From Roseburia sp. 1XD42-34 (GTDB taxonomy: Bacteria; Bacillota; Bacilli; Bacillales; Amphibacillaceae), in the NCBI RefSeq assembly GCF_009917385.1, contig NZ_QWLJ01000009.1, forward strand, positions 90,504 through 154,503: 64,000 bases of DNA, read 5' to 3'. How positions within the stretch are numbered: the first letter of the stretch is position 1; each line of letters opens with the position of its first letter. A program made the translations under genes and the position numbers. Below are positions 57,922-64,000 of the stretch, in pieces. The notes under the pieces are model-generated. The model was not told where the DNA came from. It ran no database searches and worked only from the letters and a program-made list of their open reading frames with translations.

Positions 57922-58497
57922 TTAATAGCGTCGTTTTCTTTTTTCAATTGCAATAATGAAGGGCGGATTATTTTTTTGATTAATAAATCGATATTGTAAC
58001 ACATGATAGGAACGTTGGCTTAACTGCATCACATGTTTTAATACAGCTTCCTTTTCTTCTTGACCTCCTTGATGACCATAATAGACGACGATAACAATCA
58101 GGCCATTTGTTTTTAAATAATGTAAAATCGTGTTGATGGCGGAAATGGTTGAAGCGGCATTTGTTATGATAGATTTGTCGCTTTTAGGTAAATAGCCAAG
58201 ATTAAATACAGCTCCACCAATTAACATTTCTTTCGTAGGTAAGTATTTTTCTAAGTTTTCATGGCTATCATGAATGACAGATACATTCGTTTTTTGATGA
58301 TCTTTCATTAGCTGCTTGGTTATTTGGATTGCTTGTGCTTGGATATCAAATGCCAGTACATGACCGTTTTCGCCAACAACGTTGCTTAAAAACAGTGTGT
58401 CCTTTCCATTGCCACAGGTAGCATCAATAACGGTTTCATTCTTTTCGATTGTTGATTCTAGTAAATAATGGGCATAGTGCAAAATTCCGTGTAACAT
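57922..58497 (-). CDS. mnmM: tRNA 5-aminomethyl-2-thiouridine methyltransferase-type protein (YtqB/MnmM)
   Basis: 191 aa class I SAM-dependent methyltransferase. SAM-binding motif I is VIDATCGNGKDTLFLS (about 23-38); VFNLGYLPKSDKSI is the NLGYLP motif typical of this family. B. subtilis YtqB has been identified as MnmM, which makes mnm5s2U in tRNA. The position next to leuS is conserved. Older annotations call it an rRNA methylase. Confidence 0.85.
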   Translation of the reverse strand: MLHGILHYAHYLLESTIEKNETVIDATCGNGKDTLFLSNVVGENGHVLAFDIQAQAIQITKQLMKDHQKTNVSVIHDSHENLEKYLPTKEMLIGGAVFNLGYLPKSDKSIITNAASTISAINTILHYLKTNGLIVIVVYYGHQGGQEEKEAVLKHVMQLSQRSYHVLQYRFINQKNNPPFIIAIEKRKRRY

Positions 58498-58557
58498 GAT
58501 TATCTCCTTTTACTGACTTATTCATTGTTATTTTATCAGATTGAGTCATACATTGTC

Positions 58558-58586
58558 TTGACAAAGCAATACGAATTCATTACAAT
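58558..58586 (+). promoter_or_regulatory. Promoter of the leuS leader
   Basis: TTGACA (58558-58563), 17 bases, TACAAT (58581-58586). Confidence 0.85.
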
Positions 58587-58599
58587 TCGATATAATAGG

Positions 58600-58850
58600 A
58601 TAGCATAACGACAATGCCTAGGAATAGTAATAAATCCCTTCAGGTATAGAGAGGCAGTGATAGGTGGAAACTGTCCCTGAATATTTATGAACTCGCCTTG
58701 AGCTGTTGCAGAAGCGAACTTTTATGTAGTTTCTGACGTATTATCCACGTTACGGATTTTAAGCGAATGCAGATCATGCATTAAATTGGGTGGTACCGCG
58801 GGAATAGCATCTCGTCCCTTCTATAACTAGGAGGGATAGAGATGTTTTTT
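58600..58850 (+). promoter_or_regulatory. T-box leader of leuS, Leu (CTC) specifier
   Basis: The T-box motif GGGTGGTACCGCG is at 58788-58800. Stem I contains GAACTCGCC, whose CTC (58692-58694) is the leucine specifier codon. A terminator (CATCTC.TCCCT with AGGGA..GAGATG and a T7 tract, 58808-58850) competes with the antiterminator. Uncharged tRNA-Leu should allow read-through into leuS. Confidence 0.95.
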
Positions 58851-59019
58851 TGATGATGTAATAATTTTGAGTTCTGTGCGGAATATAGAGGATGAATTTG
58901 AATAGCAGGCACGAGGCCTCACTCCGTCCCAAACATATTTCTGCTTGAATAATAATACTGGGTAATCGCTTGAACTAATTTCTGAATTGCCTAAGTTAAA
59001 GATAAAGGGAGGAAAATAC

Positions 59020-61434
59020 ATGAGTTTCCATCATCAGCAAATAGAAAAGAAATGGCAAACGTATTGGTTGAAGAATAAGACGTTTAAAACGAATACGTTT
59101 TCTGAAAAAGAAAAAATATATGCACTAGATATGTTTCCGTATCCATCGGGATCAGGTTTGCATGTAGGTCATCCAGAAGGATATACAGCTACTGATATTA
59201 TTTCCAGAATGAAACGAATGCAAGGCTATGAAGTATTGCACCCAATGGGATGGGATGCATTTGGGCTTCCAGCTGAACAATATGCCATTGATACAGGCAA
59301 TAGCCCAGCGGAATTTACCAAGAAGAATATAGCAGTGTTTAAGCGTCAAATCCAAGCACTAGGGTTTTCTTACGACTGGGACCGTGAAATTAACACAACA
59401 GATCCTGACTATTATAAGTGGACACAGTGGATTTTTATAAAATTGTATGAACGTGGTCTTGCATACATGGATGAAGTTCCAGTTAATTGGTGTCCTGCTT
59501 TAGGAACGGTATTAGCAAATGAAGAGGTTATCGATGGAAAAAGCGAACGAGGAGGTCATCCCGTTATCCGCAAGCCGATGAAGCAATGGATGTTACGAAT
59601 AACTGCATATGCGGATCGGCTGTTAGAGGATTTGGAGGAATTGGATTGGCCTGAGAGCTTAAAGGATATGCAACGTAATTGGATTGGCAGATCTGAAGGT
59701 GCTGAGGTTCGGTTTGAAATTGCTTCCTTTAATGAGGAGTTTACGGTGTTTACAACTAGACCCGATACATTGTTTGGAGCAACATATGCCGTTTTCGCTC
59801 CGGAACATCCTTTGGTGAAGAAAATTGTATCAGAGAAACAAAAAGAAGCTGTAGATAATTATATCCATGCAATTGAAACGAAGTCTGATTTAGAACGCAC
59901 AGAATTATCAAAGGAAAAAACAGGCGTATTCACAGGTGCCTATGCGATTAACCCTGTAAATGGTAACAAGATGCCAATCTGGATTGCTGATTATGTGCTA
60001 ATGAGTTACGGTTCAGGAGCAATTATGGCAGTTCCGGCACATGATGAAAGGGACTATGAATTTGCTACCAAGTTTGAACTTCCGATTGTTGAAGTAGTTG
60101 CAGGCGGAGATATTTCAAAAGAAGCTTATACTGGTGACGGGGAACACATTAATTCTGAATTTTTGAATGGTCTAGGTAAAGATGCAGCCATTTCTAAAAT
60201 AATTGACTGGTTGGAGGAGCGTGAAAAAGGTACAAAAAAAGTAACGTACCGCCTTCGTGACTGGTTGTTCGCTAGACAGCGCTATTGGGGAGAACCAATT
60301 CCGGTTATCCACTGGGAAGATGGTACGATGACAACTGTACCTGAAGAGGCATTGCCATTAGAATTACCAAAAATGGATAACATTAAGCCTTCGGGTACTG
60401 GAGAATCACCTTTAGCTAATTGTACAGAGTGGGTAAATGTCGTAGACCCTAAAACTGGTATGAAAGGAAAAAGAGAAACAAATACAATGCCACAATGGGC
60501 AGGAAGCTGTTGGTATTTCTTGCGCTATATTGATCCGAAAAATAGTGACCAGTTGGCTGATCCGGAGGCTTTAAAGCGATGGTTACCAGTTGATTTATAT
60601 ATTGGCGGCGCTGAGCATGCTGTTCTTCATCTACTATATGCACGCTTTTGGCATAAGTTTTTATATGATATAGGCACCGTTCCAACCAAAGAACCGTTTA
60701 TGAAGTTATTTAACCAAGGAATGATTCTTGGAGAAGGCAATGAAAAAATGAGTAAGTCAAAAGGGAATGTCGTTAATCCCGATGATGTGCTAGAGTCTCA
60801 TGGTGCAGACACATTACGGCTTTATGAAATGTTTATGGGACCTTTAGACGCTTCTGTTGCCTGGTCGGAAAATGGTCTTGATGGCTCACGTCGTTTTCTT
60901 GATCGTGTGTGGCGGCTTATTGTTGATGAAAATGGTCAACTTTCTGATAAAATTGTAGAAGAAAATGACGGTAAGCTAGAAAAAACGTATCATGAGACGG
61001 TGAAAAAAGTGACCGAGGATTTTGATAACCTTCATTTTAATACAGCTATTTCACAAATGATGGTGTTTGTTAATGAATGTTATAAAGCGCAGATTCTCCA
61101 TAAAGAATATATAGAAGGATTTGTAAAGCTGCTCTCACCAATTGCTCCACATATAACTGAAGAAATATGGAAAATACTAGGACATCCTAACACGATTGCT
61201 TATGAACCATGGCCAACTTACGATGAAACTAAATTGGTCGAAGATGAAGTGGAGATTGTTTTGCAGGTAATGGGGAAAGTTCGAGCGAAAATTCTTGTCT
61301 CGAAGGATATTTCAAAGGAAGAATTGGAAAAAGTGGCTTTGGAAAATGAAAAAGTAAAAGAATTGATTGCTGGTAAAACGGTTCGTAAAGTTATCGTTGT
61401 GCCAGAAAAACTAGTTAATATCGTTGCAAATTAA
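59020..61434 (+). CDS. leuS: Leucyl-tRNA synthetase
   Basis: 804 aa from the ATG at 59020, seven bases after GGGAGG. Class I synthetase: HIGH-type motif [15 protein letters not shown], editing domain CP1 (about 220-410) with [17 protein letters not shown] loop [10 protein letters not shown] near 575, and the anticodon-binding C-terminal half. Length is typical of Bacillus LeuS. Controlled by the T-box leader. Confidence 0.98.
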   Translation: MSFHHQQIEKKWQTYWLKNKTFKTNTFSEKEKIYALDMFPYPSGSGLHVGHPEGYTATDIISRMKRMQGYEVLHPMGWDAFGLPAEQYAIDTGNSPAEFTKKNIAVFKRQIQALGFSYDWDREINTTDPDYYKWTQWIFIKLYERGLAYMDEVPVNWCPALGTVLANEEVIDGKSERGGHPVIRKPMKQWMLRITAYADRLLEDLEELDWPESLKDMQRNWIGRSEGAEVRFEIASFNEEFTVFTTRPDTLFGATYAVFAPEHPLVKKIVSEKQKEAVDNYIHAIETKSDLERTELSKEKTGVFTGAYAINPVNGNKMPIWIADYVLMSYGSGAIMAVPAHDERDYEFATKFELPIVEVVAGGDISKEAYTGDGEHINSEFLNGLGKDAAISKIIDWLEEREKGTKKVTYRLRDWLFARQRYWGEPIPVIHWEDGTMTTVPEEALPLELPKMDNIKPSGTGESPLANCTEWVNVVDPKTGMKGKRETNTMPQWAGSCWYFLRYIDPKNSDQLADPEALKRWLPVDLYIGGAEHAVLHLLYARFWHKFLYDIGTVPTKEPFMKLFNQGMILGEGNEKMSKSKGNVVNPDDVLESHGADTLRLYEMFMGPLDASVAWSENGLDGSRRFLDRVWRLIVDENGQLSDKIVEENDGKLEKTYHETVKKVTEDFDNLHFNTAISQMMVFVNECYKAQILHKEYIEGFVKLLSPIAPHITEEIWKILGHPNTIAYEPWPTYDETKLVEDEVEIVLQVMGKVRAKILVSKDISKEELEKVALENEKVKELIAGKTVRKVIVVPEKLVNIVAN

Positions 61435-61497
61435 GCAGGATAACATTCTTTATTAAAAAGAGTTCCTTGCAAAACTTTTTAAAATAAATAAACCACA

Positions 61498-62091
61498 TGA
61501 AGTGAAGTGACCCCATAAAGTTAGAGTTTTTATTATGCAGCTGACTGGGCTGGAGTGAGTTCGGTATTGAACTGAACTCACCCCAGTCAATTTTTCTTTA
61601 AATCGCTTAAGATTGTAGTCGATATATTCTTCAATTCGTCTTTTTAACTATTCATTGCTTACTAATTCTTCCCATAATACATTTCTTGCTTTAAAATCTT
61701 AAAGAAATTCTCCATCGAAGAGTTGTCTGCACAGGTTGCTTTACGTGACATACTTTGAAAAAATTTTGTTCTCTTTTAACGTCTTTCCCCAATTGTTGTG
61801 CTGATAATGCCAGCTTTAGTCGGAATGGTTGGTTGTTCAATAGGTTGCATGATTGTTAATTAATTCAATGGTTTTTTAAGGTTCCATGACAAGATTTAAT
61901 GTTACAGGTTTCATAATTCCATACGCAATAATTTCTCCGTTATACAGGTCCGGAATTGGATTAACATATAACTTCTCTTCGTCAAGACACTTGAATACCG
62001 TAATGTCAGTTACTAATTTTTGAAGAGGAATAGGTGTACTAAACCGGTGAGCTAATCGATTTTCGCTACCTTTCCAATAGTCCCTTTTCAT
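61498..62091 (-). pseudogene. IS3-family transposase OrfB remnant
   Basis: Minus-strand pieces of an IS3/IS150-type OrfB in several frames: FSTPIPLQKLVTDITVF (first catalytic Asp), NPIPDLYNGEIIAYG (second Asp), DNSSMENFFKILKQEMYYGK (Glu region) and DYNLKRFKEKLTGVSSV. The right end resembles a terminal inverted repeat (TGACCCCATAAAGTTAGAG at 61509-61527). OrfA, the N-terminal half of OrfB and the other end are missing. Frameshifts and stops show it is dead. Confidence 0.88.
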
Positions 62092-62103
62092 TTATCTAAC
62101 TTT

Positions 62104-62152
62104 CAGTGAGGGAGGATGAAATCCACCAGATGGAAGATGCAACACTTAATTA
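62104..62152 (+). repeat. RS-1 3'-end fragment
   Basis: GTGAGGGAGGATGAAATCCA and CAGATGGAAGATGCAACACT resemble the RS-1 3' hairpin and tail. It adjoins the truncated edge of the IS3 remnant. Confidence 0.4.
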
Positions 62153-62162
62153 AGTGCGTTTT

Positions 62163-62918
62163 TTAAATAGATGGAACCCAGTCTGTTTTGATAATAATCC
62201 AATTGTCATTTTCAAAGTACCATATTGTTTCAACTGTTCCAAGTTGGTCGGCATGGTAAGCACCGCTAATTTGTTGATAGCTTTTTAACCCATATCCTTT
62301 ACTTGCACTAATTTTAATTGGTTCAAAGAAAGCGATCGGATCAATCATAACGGATTTATTTTTAGAGATTAAATTCCCTTCCTTATTATAAATTCCAAGT
62401 CGGATATAATCCTCTTCTCGAGCTTGTACATCTACTTTAATTGGTTTACTTGTAGCGGTTAATTGTATGTTAACCTTAAAGTGTGGTTGAAAACTTCCAC
62501 TTAAGTAAGTCTGTTCAGGCAATGGTATTTTTTGTAGAACAGTGTCAAGGATTGTGTTTAATTGGTAACTATAGAGTCCACCACTTCCACCGGTAGCGCT
62601 TTGGTAAAAAATATCCTTTATTCCATCGTGATTCAAATCTACAAATTGCAAACTCGGATCATAGCCGCCAGGGTACATGATTTGCCATTGATTTTGATCG
62701 TTAGAAATTTCCGCCCATATTTCTCGATAATAGGCTGATTCAGAAGAAAACAGTGTTCCCAACAATTTGATTGTTTCTGGTTTGTTATCTCCAGTAACAT
62801 CTGCGTGATATGTTTGAATTAACGTTGGTGTTGTTGTTTCTTCAGCATATACATTTTGCAAAAGAAAAAGAAATAGCAATATAATGAATAGAACAAACGT
62901 ATAGATATGCCTCATCAT
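62163..62918 (-). CDS. Exported protein with FG-GAP/EF-like calcium loop, unknown
   Basis: 251 aa. Signal peptide of about 25 residues ending VYAEE. Beta-rich body with FVDLNHDGIKDIFYQS, a DxNxDGxxD calcium loop as in FG-GAP/VCBS repeats, and an earlier related ADVTGDNKPETIKL. Two such units suggest a short propeller-like or repeat fold. Predicted secreted or cell-wall associated. Function not assigned. Confidence 0.7.
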   Translation of the reverse strand: MMRHIYTFVLFIILLFLFLLQNVYAEETTTPTLIQTYHADVTGDNKPETIKLLGTLFSSESAYYREIWAEISNDQNQWQIMYPGGYDPSLQFVDLNHDGIKDIFYQSATGGSGGLYSYQLNTILDTVLQKIPLPEQTYLSGSFQPHFKVNIQLTATSKPIKVDVQAREEDYIRLGIYNKEGNLISKNKSVMIDPIAFFEPIKISASKGYGLKSYQQISGAYHADQLGTVETIWYFENDNWIIIKTDWVPSI

Positions 62919-63048
62919 CCACTCTCCATTTTTATTTGGTTAACTTTAGAATGTGTTATAGGGTTGAAAGTTATCCGTTGAAAATTTATTATGTAAGTAC
63001 GTGTTATAGAGTGAGTTGGGTGACGAGTTCTATAAGTGTTTCTATTTA

Positions 63049-63172
63049 TCCCGTATACAAAGATGCTGCAAGGCTCCCACTTCTGGAATAGGATAATCTG
63101 TGTAGCAACAAGCCTAAGTGTGAGATAGCAGATTCTAAATGCTCGAAGATTCTAAATGTCGACTCATTTATC
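63049..63172 (+). repeat. RS-1 structured repeat, copy 12 (5' part)
   Basis: TTATCCCGTATACAAAGATG, GCTGCAAGGCTCCCACTT, CAACAAGCCTAAGTGTGAGA and TAGCAGATTCTAAATG. The first stem is CTGC/GCAG where other copies have CTGT/ACAG, again compensatory. The 3' part is replaced by unrelated sequence. Confidence 0.7.
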
Positions 63173-63349
63173 TACCAATCAGTGGAGGAACGTAGATATG
63201 AAACAAGCTGTTTAATGCTGTAGCTTCTGTTGTATTAATTAGAACAGTTTAACAATGAGAACCGCTATGAAAATTCGAACAACTTTGCATAGAGTGTACA
63301 CCCCGAAACACAGTACACGTACTAAAAATGAAAAGCTAGAGGTGAGAAA

Positions 63350-63661
63350 ATGGTTAGAGTAAAAGAATGGACACCAGAAGAAGTAGAGAAAAAATTAGAA
63401 GAAAATGATGGCATAATAGAGCTTATTGATGTACGCGAAGAGGATGAAGTGGCACAAGGCAAGATTCCAGAAATAACCCATATTCCTTTACAGCAAATAC
63501 CGGAGAAAGCTGAGCAATTAGATAAAACTAAACAATATATTATGGTTTGTCGGTCTGGCAGGAGAAGTGAAAAAGCAGCGGCTTATTTACAAGAACAAGG
63601 CTTCAATGTAGCCAATATGGTTGGTGGGATGCTTGAATGGAAGGGAGAAGTAATCAGTTAA
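63350..63661 (+). CDS. Rhodanese-like sulfurtransferase
   Basis: 103 aa single rhodanese domain. Active-site loop VCRSGRRS with Cys67; LIDVREEDEVAQGKI is the CH2A-type start and GGMLEWKGE the end. Likely carries persulfide sulfur in the cytoplasm. Corresponds in position and size to B. subtilis YtwF near leuS. GAGGTGAGAAA precedes the ATG. Confidence 0.9.
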   Translation: MVRVKEWTPEEVEKKLEENDGIIELIDVREEDEVAQGKIPEITHIPLQQIPEKAEQLDKTKQYIMVCRSGRRSEKAAAYLQEQGFNVANMVGGMLEWKGEVIS

Positions 63662-63681
63662 GAAAAAATGAAGGAAAAGGG

Positions 63682-63710
63682 TTGACTTTTTTTCTGTATA
63701 CCTTTACTAT
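63682..63710 (+). promoter_or_regulatory. rRNA operon promoter P1
   Basis: TTGACT (63682-63687), 17 bases, TACTAT (63705-63710). Confidence 0.75.
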
Positions 63711-63765
63711 AGTTTTTACTGTTACAAGCAGGAAATCACTGTGTGCTGTTTATGATTAAGATGTG

Positions 63766-63794
63766 TTGACATCTAGACTTACACATGTTATAAT
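63766..63794 (+). promoter_or_regulatory. rRNA operon promoter P2
   Basis: TTGACA (63766-63771), 17 bases, TATAAT (63789-63794): a perfect consensus promoter, 84 bases after P1, as in tandem Bacillus rrn promoters. Confidence 0.9.
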
Positions 63795-63925
63795 TAAAAT
63801 CCTCATTAAGGATAGTAACATAAGCATATGATATAACCTAATGAGGAAGCCAACTCGGTTATTAGTTTGACAAACACATTAAATGGTTTTATAATTATCA
63901 AGTTGAACATTTAAGGAAGCTTTAT

Positions 63926-64000
63926 TTGCTCTTTGAAAACTGAACAAAACAACCAGTATGTCAAGAAAAGCAATCTCTGTTTTTCTTATAAAAAATCGAC
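63926..64000 (+). other. rRNA operon leader with boxA-like element
   Basis: TGCTCTTTGAAAACTGAACA at about 63928-63947 is the conserved boxA-containing leader found before Bacillus 16S rRNA genes. The following CAACCAGTATGTCAAG belongs to the 16S processing stem. The 16S gene itself starts beyond the window. Confidence 0.88.

Noticed and set aside
4264..63172. CRISPR array as the explanation of the repeats
   Set aside because: Copies are about 180-260 bp and scattered over 60 kb; there are no short direct repeats with regular spacers and no cas genes.
63269..63320. GTGTAC / GTACAC pair before the rhodanese gene as an operator
   Set aside because: Six-base arms 13 bases apart with no clear promoter; too weak to call.

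Overview
The window is a 64 kb piece of an AT-rich Gram-positive chromosome. Gene content, strong Shine-Dalgarno sites and TTG/GTG starts fit a Bacillaceae member of the Virgibacillus/Oceanobacillus kind. Two blocks keep the gene order of the Bacillus subtilis yug region (kapB, patB, pgi, yuzA, yugI, yugN, yugO) and yt region (ytkD, ytlDCA, pckA, metK, asnB, ytoA, ytpB, ytqB, leuS, ytwF-like rhodanese). The genus is an inference; the rRNA genes themselves lie beyond the right edge.

Layout. 1-10.5 kb: HPr, KapB, a Cu/Zn-SOD-like lipoprotein, a PatB/MalY lyase, glucose-6-phosphate isomerase, YuzA, S1-domain YugI, YugN, the K+ channel YugO and a thioredoxin-fold protein. 10.6-20 kb: an M42 aminopeptidase, a 1444-aa bacillopeptidase F-like secreted subtilase, FMN-riboswitch-controlled RibU, a P1-family peptidase and a YteA-like protein. 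20-28 kb: menaquinone genes, menA-menI leftward and menF-D-H-B then menE rightward; menC is absent. 28-35 kb: a five-gene oligopeptide ABC transporter (D, F, binding protein, B, C) preceded by a near-perfect sigma-54 promoter. 35-42 kb: prolyl oligopeptidase, OsmC-like protein, an XRE regulator/membrane-protein pair, a MATE transporter and two unknown proteins. 42-54 kb: YtkD, the YtlACD transporter, pckA, SAM-riboswitch metK, asnB, a membrane-anchored C39-like peptidase, a gamma-carbonic-anhydrase-like protein and a DUF2600 terpene synthase. 54-64 kb: adhE with duplicated Rex-like sites, MnmM/YtqB, T-box leuS, an IS3 remnant, an exported protein, a rhodanese and tandem promoters plus leader of an rRNA operon.

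The most unusual content is in the intergenic spaces. A structured repeat of about 180 bp (called RS-1 here) occurs at least a dozen times, always on the + strand. Different copies keep the same long stem through compensatory changes, so it behaves as an RNA. Its form resembles HEARO/OMEGA (IscB-type) guide RNAs, but no nuclease gene is present; the family name is inference. A second, hairpin-rich repeat of about 260 bp (RS-2) occurs about seven times. Copies of both families lie against or within the ends of genes (oppF, prolyl oligopeptidase, pgi), and two RS-1 copies sit inside the oligopeptide transporter cluster.

Both strands were read by eye. Family assignments rest on motifs and lengths; no database search was run.
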